The notes under the pieces were generated by a model. The model made no database searches. It saw only the letters and a program-made list of their open reading frames with translations, and was not told the origin of the DNA. From contig JADYZV010000044.1 in NCBI GenBank assembly GCA_020852965.1, positions 16,685-80,684 of the forward strand: DNA of 64,000 bases. Reading direction: 5' to 3'. Origin of the DNA: Pirellulaceae bacterium (lineage in GTDB: Bacteria > Planctomycetota > Planctomycetia > Pirellulales > Pirellulaceae). The position numbers and the translations under genes were made by a program. Below, piece after piece: positions 35,540-44,554 of this stretch (positions within the stretch are counted from its first letter, which is position 1; the number at the start of each line of letters is the position of its first letter).

Positions 35540-37089
35540 GCAATAATGTCGTGTACGACGCGGCAGGGATTGACTCCGGTGAGTCGCACGTCTAGCCCTG
35601 CGTGCGGGAAGACCAATTTTTCATGATCCAATCCCAATAGATGTAAAATGGTGGCGTGCAAGTCGTACATGGTGACGATGTTCTCTCTGGCGAAATAACC
35701 GAATTCGTCGGTCGCACCATAGGCCATGCCGCCTTGGATGCCTCCACCGGCCAGCAGCATGGTGTAGCCGTACGGATTGTGGTCGCGGCCGATATCCTCC
35801 ATATCCTTCCCCTGTGTTACCGGGGTACGGCCAAATTCGGTTCCGATAACGACGAGAGTCTCGTCCAGCATGCCGCGTTGTTTCAGGTCCGCGATCAGGC
35901 CCGCAATGGGTTTGTCTACTTCCACTGCATTGGCGGGATGCAATATGCGTAGGCTTGAGTGTTGATCCCACTTGGGGACGCTGGTCCCAGTGTGCGAGCA
36001 CTGTACAAACCGCACACCCCGCTCGGCAAAGCGACGCGCGAGCAAACACTGCCGACCGAATTCGTCGGTCGGATTGGCGTCCAACTTCCGACCAAACTTG
36101 GCGAATTTCTGCATACTGGCCAAATCGGAGGAAAGCTCGACCGTGGGCTTGTCGCCGATCCCATACAGTTCCAGCGTGCTCTGCGACTCGTCGGAGAAAT
36201 CGAAAACCTCAGGCCCAGTGGCTTGCATGCGAAAGGCCAATTCGTAGGCTTCGATGCGAGCTTCCAAACGCGAGTCGTCGGTGTGCTCCAATTGTCGACG
36301 ATTCATAGATTGAATCAAATCGAGCTGTAGACGTTGCAGTCGATGTTGTGGAATTGCGGGAGCGATGTTCTCAAAGCGCACGTTCTTCATCGATGCCACG
36401 GTGCTACCCAGTCGAGTTCCTTGGTAGGCGGCCGGAAGAAAAGCTGAGCCATAGTTCTGTGCGCCCCCCTGGGATTCGGTCGGTTTGATCGTCACAAAAC
36501 CTGGCAAGTCTTGATTCTCGGTCCCGAGCCCATATAGAATCCAAGACCCCATACTTGGTCGCGGGAATAGCGCCGAACCGGTATGAAGCTGCAAAGCCGC
36601 CCCGCCATGGTCGACCCGTTCTGACTTCATGGAACGCACAACGCAACAGTCGTCGATCGTCGATCCGATGTGCGGAAAGAGACGGCTGACCGGCAGGCCC
36701 GATTGACCATAGCGATCGAACTCCCACATGGACTTCATCAGGTTGCCGGTCCCTGCGAATTGCAACGGCTTCTCGCCTGGAAACGGTTTGCCGTCGAGAC
36801 GATCGAGTTCCGGTTTGGGATCAAACGATTCAATCTGTGATAGGCCACCATGCAAGAAGATGAAGATGACATGTTTCGCCTTGGGCGCAATATGCGGAGT
36901 TTTCAAACTGAGCGGATTGCTCGATTCACCTGCGGTTGCCGTCCGCAGTCCAGCCTCGTCGGCCAGCATGCTCAGCAACGCCAAATGGCCGAATCCGCAA
37001 CCGGCGCGTTGCAATAGCTCGCGCCGAGATAGTTGCGAAGCGGGGAGATGTGCGGGGCTAGTATTGGGATCTGAATTCATATGGTTCAT
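35536..37089 (-). CDS. DUF1501 Tat-exported protein
   Basis: About 517 residues from the ATG at 37089; another ATG at 37080 is possible, and the longer open frame to 37212 only reads through repeat DNA. The Tat signal SRRELLQRAGCGFGHLALLS lies near residues 18-37. The body has the DUF1501 blocks HGGLSQIESFDPKP, VRSMKSERVDHGGA, EFGRTP and GRDHNPYG. The fold belongs to the alkaline-phosphatase/sulfatase superfamily, but no activity is established. DUF1501 genes normally pair with PSD1 genes, as here, although a family C repeat now lies between the two. Confidence 0.9.
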   Translation of the reverse strand: MNHMNSDPNTSPAHLPASQLSRRELLQRAGCGFGHLALLSMLADEAGLRTATAGESSNPLSLKTPHIAPKAKHVIFIFLHGGLSQIESFDPKPELDRLDGKPFPGEKPLQFAGTGNLMKSMWEFDRYGQSGLPVSRLFPHIGSTIDDCCVVRSMKSERVDHGGAALQLHTGSALFPRPSMGSWILYGLGTENQDLPGFVTIKPTESQGGAQNYGSAFLPAAYQGTRLGSTVASMKNVRFENIAPAIPQHRLQRLQLDLIQSMNRRQLEHTDDSRLEARIEAYELAFRMQATGPEVFDFSDESQSTLELYGIGDKPTVELSSDLASMQKFAKFGRKLDANPTDEFGRQCLLARRFAERGVRFVQCSHTGTSVPKWDQHSSLRILHPANAVEVDKPIAGLIADLKQRGMLDETLVVIGTEFGRTPVTQGKDMEDIGRDHNPYGYTMLLAGGGIQGGMAYGATDEFGYFARENIVTMYDLHATILHLLGLDHEKLVFPHAGLDVRLTGVNPCRVVHDIIA

Positions 37090-37115
37090 AGGTTGGCCCT
37101 GCAGCATGGTTTTGT

Positions 37116-37414
37116 ATCGGCCCCATGCCAGCTCGTCTGGCGTGAGCCAAGTTTTATAAATAGAACACGACGAAAACACCCCAGCCTTATTGCTTTTCCA
37201 CCCGCTCGCCACCTGACGTGGCGAGCGGGTGGAAAAGTGGGGGCATTACTGAGAGCCTCGATCTATCTTCAAAACTGGTTCACCTGTGAGACAAGCTCAC
37301 AGGGGTCCATGGTTCATCTGTGAGACAAGCTCACGAGGGGTCCAAAAAAATTAATGTGGTACAACGAGCCGTTCGGGATACCATACAGCTTGATTTAGGT
37401 GTTCATGAATAATC
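37116..37414 (+). repeat. Family C composite element, copy 3 (right terminal repeat retained)
   Basis: Module 1 begins at 37116. A perfect 20-bp-arm hairpin (CTTTTCCACCCGCTCGCCAC) spans 37193-37237. One and a half copies of module 3 follow at 37260-37346. The right terminal repeat, 37354-37414, begins ATGTGGTACAACGAG and ends GTTCATGAATAATC. Read on the minus strand, this end matches the left end of copy 2. The element fills the gap between the PSD1 gene and its DUF1501 partner. Confidence 0.85.
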
Positions 37415-37446
37415 TGGATTAAACAATCGATCGCCTCGACAAGATA

Positions 37447-40400
37447 CTAATCGACAAAAATAAACTCATTGGTACTAAATAGGGCTTGGCAATAGGCGGT
37501 CCAAGCTTGGAGTTCTGCTGTGAGGGGAAGTCGCTGGTACAGGCTACCGCTGGCGGCTTCGACGCGCAGTCGCAATTGTTGTTGGTCGAGCACTCGATCG
37601 TACAGTGCAACTTCATCGATGATACCTGCGTACCAATCGCTCTGATCGGGCAAGGCGGCGATCGTGAGTGGCGCGTGGCTCTCGACCAACTGGCCGGTGA
37701 CCGCGCATTCATCGGCCAGCTCGCCGTTGATGATCAAGCTGCGCTTGCCTCCGCCATAGCGGATAGCCACGTGCGTCCACTGCGCGGGCAGCATAACAAA
37801 TCGATCATCGTCCGCAGTCCGCTTGCCACCATTCCCTTCACCTGAGAATTCATAGACCAAAACATTTTCTTGCTTGCCCTCGACTTCGCGCAGTTCCACT
37901 CCGCAGCGAAAAATATTGTCGGCGACGTTCTCGGCATTGCGAGCGATGACGGTTCCTGCCCAACGATTGATGGGCTGCAACCAGAACTCGCAAGTCATTT
38001 CGCCGGTGTGACTATTTAATGAAGCCACCTCGTCGACTTGCATGCGATGTCCACGCTCCACACCTGTTTCGGATTCATCGTCGAATGGCCACTCGAAGGG
38101 GATATTGAATCCAACAGCCGTATTGCGGCGGCCCAACGGTGCATTGAGATCGACGGCGCCCCAGCGACCAAAGGCCACGTCGTTAAACAGCCCATCCGGC
38201 CAAAAGCCACCGCCCTTCTTTTTCCACTTCATCTCATGGTGGTAGGTGCCGCACGCTCTACTTGGATCGGCCGAGTTGACGGCACTATGCGGCTTGCTCG
38301 GACGCTCGCGTTCATCTAATTCGTTGAGACGATAATAGGCCAGCAGACCATCGGTGTTTTTGACAATGCGATCGTAAGAGGACCATTCTTCGGGGAGGCA
38401 GTCGACTGCGTTAAGCTGTGGTAATGGTTTGGTGTAAGCGGCGATGAACTGGCTGTCGCGTTGCAATTCCTGGTCGGTAGGGGCACGACCGAGCGTTAGC
38501 CAATAGGCGCGGCTCATACGCTCCGACTCACATTCGCATTGGTGGATCAGCTCGCGCGCAAACTGCCGAGACGTTTCGGTGACGAAGTGGCTGTTGATGA
38601 AGAACAACGACTGAGGCGCAACGGTGCTCTCTTCGCGACGGCCGGCAGGAAAGGACGTATTGGGTCCGTCAAACAATTCAGAAAACTCAGATTCGAGCAA
38701 TCGTGGACGAGGCAGGTAGACGGTCCGACGCGGTCGAAAGAATGAGGGATAGTAGTCGTGTCGGATGCGAAAGCCATAGTTGGCCACTTGATAGATTTTG
38801 TCTTTGGCGTACCGACGCGGTCGTCCCCAACCATCTCGATACAGCATGATACTGCCTCCCATGCTTGGGTCCAATTCGCCGCTAGCGGCCAGCATGCCAT
38901 CGCGCAGCTCCTCGGCGGACAAGCGACGCCGGGGCATCCGCCACAACCATCGATTTTCGGGATCGAGCTCAGCGGCCGATGCATTCTCAGCATGCGATTG
39001 CTGGTAAGTGCTGCTGTTGAGCAGCAAGCGATGCATGTGCTTGATCGACCAACCGGAGCGAACAAATTCCTTTGCCAAATAGTCGAGCAGCTCGGGGTGG
39101 GACGGAGCTGCACCCTGCAAACCAAAATTGTCGCTGGTGGACACTAGGCCCGTGCCAAAGTGATTCTGCCAAATACGATTGACCATCACTCTGGCGGTCA
39201 AGGGATGATCGGGGCTGGCTATCCACTGGGCCAACTGCAATCGACCGCTTCCGTCGGTAGCAATAGGCGCATGGTCCTTACCGGCAATAACCTGTAGGAA
39301 TCGACGTGGTGCTTCCACTCCCTGCGTTTTGTAGTTGCCGCGCAGGTAGACGTGCATGTTAGCTGGCTTGGCTTGGTCCTGCACTCCCATGACGGGAACT
39401 GGGCCCGTCGGACCGGCCATCGAGAATTCGACCCACATGGAATCGGGAAGCGTGTCGGCCATGGTACGTGTGCTCATAAAGATGCCGGCCAACGAGTAGT
39501 AGTCGAGCGTCGGTACGGGATCAAATTTGTGATCGTGACATCGCGCGCAACCGAGAGTTAGTCCCATGAAGGCGCTGCCAGTCGCATTGAGCTGCTCGTC
39601 TGCAATCTCCAGGAACATCTGATCTTTGTCGCGTTCGGAAACCGGCTTGGGGCCAGCTTGTAGAAAACCTGTGGCGATGGTCTGTTGTAGATTCCGATCG
39701 AGATCGTCGGTTTTCGGAAGCAGGTCCCCCGCTAGTTGCTCAACAATGAACTGATCGTAAGGCATGTCGTCATTAAAAGCGTTGATGACGTAGTCCCGGT
39801 AACGCCACAATAGTCGATAGGCAAAGTCGGATTCATGCCCTGCCGCGTCGGCAAAGCGAGCCACGTCCAGCCAATGTCTGCCCCAGCGTTCTCCGTAGTG
39901 TGGCGACTCAAGCAAACGCTCGACAACGGACTTGAAGGCTTCCTCAGTGTGGTCACCTAGAAAGCTCTCGATCTCTGCGGGTGTCGGCGGTAGGCCGGTC
40001 AGGTCAAAGGTGGCTCGTCGCAACAACGTTAACTTGTCAGCCGGAGGAGCGGGGTTGAGTTGTGATTCCTCTAGCTTATTGAGAATGAAGTGGTCGATCG
40101 GGGATTGCGGCCAGGTCGTGTGCTGTACGACCGGTGGCTGGTATTCACCCATCGGCTGAAAAGCCCAATGGCTGGTACGCTCCTCGGTGAGTACACCCTC
40201 CGATTTGGCTGCCGGTACCGATTCAAAAGACTCATCTTCTGATCCTGGCCAAAACGCGCCCGACTCAACCCACTGGGTCAAAAGATCGATCTTGTCTTGT
40301 GAGAGCTTCCCGTCGGGGGGCATTTGGTAGATATCGCCGTAGTTGACGGCGCTGATCAGCAGGCTTTCGGCTGGTTTTCCAGGAACGATGGACGCACCGC

Positions 40401-40656
40401 TTTCACCTCCATGGATAAGCGATTGCCGTGAGTCGACACGCAGGCCCGCTTCGAAATCCGAGTCGGGACCATGACAGTCGTAGCAGTGCTCTACCAACAG
40501 TGGGCGGATTTTGTTTTCAAAAAAGTCGGCTTGCTGTTGTGTGGCCGGAGCTTCGCCTTTCGATTCGTCGGCGATAGACGGCGGCTGGCACGAGATTGCG
40601 ATTGCGCAAACTGCCAAGCAGTGGAGGGTACTGTGCGTTTTGCAAATGGAAAACAT
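37447..40656 (-). CDS. PSD1/PSCyt cytochrome protein (DUF1549-DUF1553) with embedded LamG domain
   Basis: A 1069-residue exported protein. A PSCyt1 heme domain has HCYDCHGPD near residue 57, then DUF1549 (about 190-400; FDLTGLPPTPAEIESFL, RWGRHWLDVARFADAAGHE) and DUF1553 (about 480-760; ARVMVNRIWQNHFG, LLDYLAKEFV). A LamG/concanavalin-like jelly roll covers about 770-1030. The last 35 residues (AWTAYCQALFSTNEFIFVD) are the normal DUF1553 C-terminus, so LamG sits inside that domain. Planctomycete PSD1 proteins are proposed to handle carbohydrates, but biochemistry is lacking. It is the middle of an eleven-gene minus-strand run. Confidence 0.9.
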   Translation of the reverse strand: MFSICKTHSTLHCLAVCAIAISCQPPSIADESKGEAPATQQQADFFENKIRPLLVEHCYDCHGPDSDFEAGLRVDSRQSLIHGGESGASIVPGKPAESLLISAVNYGDIYQMPPDGKLSQDKIDLLTQWVESGAFWPGSEDESFESVPAAKSEGVLTEERTSHWAFQPMGEYQPPVVQHTTWPQSPIDHFILNKLEESQLNPAPPADKLTLLRRATFDLTGLPPTPAEIESFLGDHTEEAFKSVVERLLESPHYGERWGRHWLDVARFADAAGHESDFAYRLLWRYRDYVINAFNDDMPYDQFIVEQLAGDLLPKTDDLDRNLQQTIATGFLQAGPKPVSERDKDQMFLEIADEQLNATGSAFMGLTLGCARCHDHKFDPVPTLDYYSLAGIFMSTRTMADTLPDSMWVEFSMAGPTGPVPVMGVQDQAKPANMHVYLRGNYKTQGVEAPRRFLQVIAGKDHAPIATDGSGRLQLAQWIASPDHPLTARVMVNRIWQNHFGTGLVSTSDNFGLQGAAPSHPELLDYLAKEFVRSGWSIKHMHRLLLNSSTYQQSHAENASAAELDPENRWLWRMPRRRLSAEELRDGMLAASGELDPSMGGSIMLYRDGWGRPRRYAKDKIYQVANYGFRIRHDYYPSFFRPRRTVYLPRPRLLESEFSELFDGPNTSFPAGRREESTVAPQSLFFINSHFVTETSRQFARELIHQCECESERMSRAYWLTLGRAPTDQELQRDSQFIAAYTKPLPQLNAVDCLPEEWSSYDRIVKNTDGLLAYYRLNELDERERPSKPHSAVNSADPSRACGTYHHEMKWKKKGGGFWPDGLFNDVAFGRWGAVDLNAPLGRRNTAVGFNIPFEWPFDDESETGVERGHRMQVDEVASLNSHTGEMTCEFWLQPINRWAGTVIARNAENVADNIFRCGVELREVEGKQENVLVYEFSGEGNGGKRTADDDRFVMLPAQWTHVAIRYGGGKRSLIINGELADECAVTGQLVESHAPLTIAALPDQSDWYAGIIDEVALYDRVLDQQQLRLRVEAASGSLYQRLPLTAELQAWTAYCQALFSTNEFIFVD

Positions 40657-40695
40657 GGATACTTTTTGCTATCGGGTGCAGTTGTCAGCAGAGTT

Positions 40696-42045
40696 TCATT
40701 TCAGCGCTTCCAGGCGAGGAATGTCGAGCTTATTCTGGTTGTCAACTAGCGCGGTCAACTCGGCAACACGTTGCGGATGTGAGTCGGCCAAGTCTTGCGT
40801 TTCGTTGGGATCATTGGCAATCTCAAACAACTCCACTGGCTGGGCTTTGCTGTTGATGAGTTTCCAGTCGCCGTGGCGAATGGCGGTCTGCGAGGGGGTG
40901 CGCCAGGTGAGCGTTCGGACCGGCGGCTCTTGTGCGCCTGTGATCAGTGGCCATAGATCGTGCCCCGAGAGTTTCCATGCGGCGTCAACGCGAACCCCTG
41001 CCAAACGACAAAAGGTCGGCATCCAGTCGATGATACAAGTCGGCGAATCGAACCTCTTGCCGACCGGTAGGTGACCGAGCCAATTGATGCAACACGGAAT
41101 TCGGATGCCACCTTCGTAGAGTTGTGTCTTCCAGCCGCGTAGCGGCCGGTTGTCGCCAAGTGTCAGGTGGGGTTCATACCGTCCCTCGTATTGCTCGGAA
41201 GTTGTTGTCCACGACTTTTGTCCTCCATTGTCCGACGCGAATACGATCAACGTATTTTCTCTTAGGCCGGCCTGGTCCAAGACGCTCACAATTCGTCCGA
41301 CTGCGTCATCCATGTGAGCAACGCTGGCCGCATTGAGTTTTCGCCAGTGCTCGGAGATTCGCCCCTCGAGCTTCTCCGACCACTCGTCAGGTTCGGATAG
41401 AGGATAGTGCGGCACACTAAATGGAACGTATAGAAAGAATGGTTTGTCTTGGGTCGACTGGATGATGCGGATCGCCTCTTGTGCAATTAAGTCGGTGGCG
41501 TGTCCAGGCTCGTCAAGCAGCTGGTCATTGCGGTGCCAAGTCCGCTCGCCGGTCTTGTAGAGATGCGTATAGGGATCGATCTGACCGCGAAAATAGCCGT
41601 AGGTGGTATCGAAACCAAATAGCAACGGGCGATACTCGGGTGGTGCTCCCAAGTGCCATTTGCCCGTAATATGGGTAGCATAGCCGCTGTCTCTTAGCGC
41701 CGCCGGCAGAGTCATCGTCGTCGCTGGGATGCCCACATCGCCTAGCGGAGTGTACACCCCAAACCGACTCGGCTCGCGGCCAGTAAGCAAGGCTACTCGA
41801 GTTGGCGAGCAGGTGGGCCACACATAATGCTGTTCCAACCGCACACCGGTGGCTGCCAAGCGATCGATGTTAGGGGTCAACTTATCCGAATCGTGAAAAC
41901 CGACATCAGCCCATCCCAAATCGTCCGCCAACAGAAAGAGAATATTCGGCCGCTCTCGTTCAGCCTCCGCAGATTCTACGTCGGTCGCCCACGAGGTACC
42001 TCCCAAGGCGACCAAGGCGATGCAACAGACTAGATTCTTGATCAT
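40696..42045 (-). CDS. Secreted sulfatase (formylglycine type)
   Basis: A 449-residue exported type I sulfatase. Signal peptide at residues 1-20. The metal site is ADDLGWADVG near residue 40, and the sulfatase signature is CSPTRVALLTG with Cys79 as the residue converted to formylglycine. It also has HITGKWHLG and VFASDNGGQ, plus the C-terminal sulfatase domain ending near 445. It hydrolyses sulfate esters, here most likely on a polysaccharide given the neighbouring glycosidase-like gene. Conversion of Cys79 needs a formylglycine-generating enzyme encoded elsewhere. It lies 39 bases upstream of the PSD1 gene in the run. Confidence 0.92.
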   Translation of the reverse strand: MIKNLVCCIALVALGGTSWATDVESAEAERERPNILFLLADDLGWADVGFHDSDKLTPNIDRLAATGVRLEQHYVWPTCSPTRVALLTGREPSRFGVYTPLGDVGIPATTMTLPAALRDSGYATHITGKWHLGAPPEYRPLLFGFDTTYGYFRGQIDPYTHLYKTGERTWHRNDQLLDEPGHATDLIAQEAIRIIQSTQDKPFFLYVPFSVPHYPLSEPDEWSEKLEGRISEHWRKLNAASVAHMDDAVGRIVSVLDQAGLRENTLIVFASDNGGQKSWTTTSEQYEGRYEPHLTLGDNRPLRGWKTQLYEGGIRIPCCINWLGHLPVGKRFDSPTCIIDWMPTFCRLAGVRVDAAWKLSGHDLWPLITGAQEPPVRTLTWRTPSQTAIRHGDWKLINSKAQPVELFEIANDPNETQDLADSHPQRVAELTALVDNQNKLDIPRLEALK

Positions 42046-42142
42046 GGAAACAGCTTCATTGACCGGTTAAATTCGAATGTTCAGTTCAATTCAATTTGAT
42101 TTTCTTCGGCCGGCTTGCCCGGCAGGCGCGACCAATTTTATT

Positions 42143-44029
42143 TTACTCACTCGAGAAGTAATTCGTCCTGATGGATGGCTGGCCGAGTTGCTTTGGCGAT
42201 CGCAAGCCACCTCGATCGAGTACAAAAACCCAGTCGTCATCCGTTGGAGGCTCGGGTACAGCGTCCCACCCTTCGTCGAATTGCTTTGCATCCACGTCGA
42301 TTCGAGCGGCAGAGCGTGGGTCAAACCAATAGGCCTCAGCGGGTTTCGCGCTGTCGATATTGTCTGCAACATCGAGTACGACGGTGCGTTTGGATGTGCT
42401 GCGGGGGAGGTAGACAATCCAGTCTCCGTCCGCGGTGTGCGCCGCGTGAGGAATGGTCATGTCGTTAGCCGAACAATCGGCAACGGAAGTTATTGCGACC
42501 GTCATGAAAACGGTGGATTTCGATGTAGGAATCCCGGCAGCATTGATGGTGCAGCGCGTAGGGGTCAACTCCCACCATGGCAACGTGGTAAATAGTTCTC
42601 GCATTGCGCGCAGCTCACCGGAACCCTCCAAGTTCAGGGCTTGGGGCCATGGTACGGTTGCCTCCGTTTTCTTACCTGTCTCGCCGTTGGGGTCTTGGGG
42701 ATCGTAGAAATTCCAGACTCCGAACGCACCGTAACCATATCCCGCCGCACCGCTAAGCATGGCGGTCCAGCATTGCCAACGTGTGTGATACGCATGTTCT
42801 TTGTCGCTGGCGCGCTCGTAAAAGGATTCGGCCTGCAGAGCAGGGCGCGTTGGATGCAGCGCTCGCACTTCGGCCAATCGCGGAGCGATGCGCAGAATGT
42901 CTGGCTGCTTCTGCCCGGTTTGCAACCAATGGTGATCGAGCCAGCCTGACGAATGGAATGCGATAGAGGATTGTCTATCGTGCGGGCTAGGCCAGTCGGT
43001 CCGCCCACTGGGATGGATCGACAAAAGGTGTTGATACGGATTGTGCGCAGCGACCGCGTTGCCCAGTTGGTTGATTTGTTCCTCCGTCCACTGACAATCA
43101 TTCATCGCATATTGATACTCGCCCGAAAGGCTCCATAAACCGTTGTAGGCTCCGTATCGAACGGCCAAGTAGCTACTGATCCGCACTGCCGATTCGTGAT
43201 CAAAGAAGCAATTCATTTTGCCAAACCAAGTCGGCTGAGCACCGACAGCCATGCCATGTTGCCAGAGCGCGTTCATGCGCTGATCGAGCGAGTCGAAGTA
43301 ATCGGCGTTCAATCGCTGCAGGTCTGCATCGGGAAAAGGGTATCCCCCTTCGTTGCGTTGGCCCGCCGGCTCGCGAGTGTCACCGAAGCCGCGCATGTAC
43401 GACATCAGGATCATGGTATAGCCCTTGGACTTGCGATCGTCCAAGTACGTGTAGAACGGCCCGTCGCTATTCTCACCCAAACCGCAACGCTGGGTATTGA
43501 TCGACCAATTGGTATCCGCCAAGAGCAAAAACGGTGTTCCGTCAGCATGTTGGAAATAGCGTCCGTTGGGTGCGGCCTGGAGATGTCCTCGCAAATTGGG
43601 GTTGGCTGCAATTTCCGACGAACTGGGTTCGATCACTTCGATTTTGCCAGAGCGATTGGCCAGGCCCGAATCGCGCGACGTCGTTTCGTAAGTCCAGACA
43701 CCTGCCGCTGGTGGAGCGAAGCGCACGATGTAGCGTTTGTCACCATCGAAAAAGGCTTCCAACGTCAAATGCTGACCGGAAGCTACGTGTTGAAACGTGG
43801 CTGTAACCGGGAACTCCCACCAATCGTAGCTGGAGGTCGCTTCGAGCTCGATATCGAGCGGAGCCCACTGGATTGTCTCAAGCGGCGCAGTTTCAGTCGA
43901 GCCAGCGGTCTTCAGCTGCCGCTGTGAATTCTGCTGAACTGCGTCCTGAGCGCTGACGATCGTCGGCAGTAACAAGCTCGAAAGTAGCAAAACTAACCAT
44001 GGATAGTACACGTGCGGGTTGCCTCTCAT
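42143..44029 (-). CDS. DUF5060/DUF4038 glycoside hydrolase-like protein (apiosidase-like barrel)
   Basis: A 628-residue exported protein with a signal peptide to about residue 28. An N-terminal DUF5060 Ig-like beta-sandwich covers 50-135 (SSYDWWEFPVTATFQHVASG, RFAPPAAGVWTYET). A DUF4038 TIM barrel covers 145-490 (RYFQHADGTPFLLLADTNWS, GLWSLSGEYQYAMN). A C-terminal putative collagen/carbohydrate-binding beta domain covers about 520-625. The fold is shared with GH140 apiosidases and related glycosidases; exact substrate is not predictable. Acidic residues suitable for catalysis are present (E in SGEYQY and LQAESFYERA). The start lies 1 base after the stop of the upstream lipoprotein gene. Confidence 0.8.
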   Translation of the reverse strand: MRGNPHVYYPWLVLLLSSLLLPTIVSAQDAVQQNSQRQLKTAGSTETAPLETIQWAPLDIELEATSSYDWWEFPVTATFQHVASGQHLTLEAFFDGDKRYIVRFAPPAAGVWTYETTSRDSGLANRSGKIEVIEPSSSEIAANPNLRGHLQAAPNGRYFQHADGTPFLLLADTNWSINTQRCGLGENSDGPFYTYLDDRKSKGYTMILMSYMRGFGDTREPAGQRNEGGYPFPDADLQRLNADYFDSLDQRMNALWQHGMAVGAQPTWFGKMNCFFDHESAVRISSYLAVRYGAYNGLWSLSGEYQYAMNDCQWTEEQINQLGNAVAAHNPYQHLLSIHPSGRTDWPSPHDRQSSIAFHSSGWLDHHWLQTGQKQPDILRIAPRLAEVRALHPTRPALQAESFYERASDKEHAYHTRWQCWTAMLSGAAGYGYGAFGVWNFYDPQDPNGETGKKTEATVPWPQALNLEGSGELRAMRELFTTLPWWELTPTRCTINAAGIPTSKSTVFMTVAITSVADCSANDMTIPHAAHTADGDWIVYLPRSTSKRTVVLDVADNIDSAKPAEAYWFDPRSAARIDVDAKQFDEGWDAVPEPPTDDDWVFVLDRGGLRSPKQLGQPSIRTNYFSSE

Positions 44030-44030
44030 G

Positions 44031-44432
44031 CTATAACTCTAAGTCGAAATCGATATCGTTGCTTCCCGGCTTGACCTGTGCCGTTAGCGTCGAATTACGG
44101 TGGTATTTCGCTGGGACGATTTCTTTAACGGCAGGCGTTGGCTCACCGGTTTTCATGTCGATACTGGCGTCTTCATGGGTAAAGATGCGTACCTTGTGTT
44201 CACCAGCCTCGACTCCCGTCTGACTGGTGCTGTACTCCAGCCGGTAGTAACCGTTGGAGTCGGTCTTGCCCATGGAAGGGCGCCCGTTGGGAGGGGTAAA
44301 TTCGACGAAGGCTTTTTCCAAAGGCTTGCCGTCCAGAGTCACGGTCCCCGAAACTCCCGACAGTCCGTTGCCACAGCCGGTGGCGAGGCTAATGAAGGCG
44401 AGAGCCAATGCGGTATGGATAACGCTTTTCAT
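44031..44432 (-). CDS. Carboxypeptidase-regulatory-like lipoprotein, copy A1
   Basis: A 133-residue protein with a signal ending in a lipobox-like LATGC (Cys20), then a single beta-sandwich domain with GVSGTVTLDGKPLEKAFVEF, GKTDSNGYYRLEYST and GEHKVRIFTHED. This is the common carboxypeptidase-regulatory-like (transthyretin-type) fold of small planctomycete lipoproteins. It differs at only about nine positions from the protein at 46704-47105, marking a recent duplication. Function is unknown; surface or envelope binding is likely. It sits directly before the glycosidase-like gene. Confidence 0.85.
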   Translation of the reverse strand: MKSVIHTALALAFISLATGCGNGLSGVSGTVTLDGKPLEKAFVEFTPPNGRPSMGKTDSNGYYRLEYSTSQTGVEAGEHKVRIFTHEDASIDMKTGEPTPAVKEIVPAKYHRNSTLTAQVKPGSNDIDFDLEL

Positions 44433-44554
44433 AGGTAACAGCTCTTTCTGATGGGGTGCATTTCTAGCTATACGGTGGCGACAGTTGGCGTCCCAACAGC
44501 CACAATGAATTTCGCCAAGAAAACTTTGGGTGGAGGAACTCTTGGTGAATCCAA

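Noticed and set aside
37090..37212. N-terminal extension of the DUF1501 protein
   Set aside because: The extra 41 codons translate family C repeat DNA and precede the Tat signal, so they are unlikely to be coding.
8253..37414. Insertion sequence with transposase
   Set aside because: No transposase or integrase reading frame is associated with any repeat in the window; at most the elements are non-autonomous.
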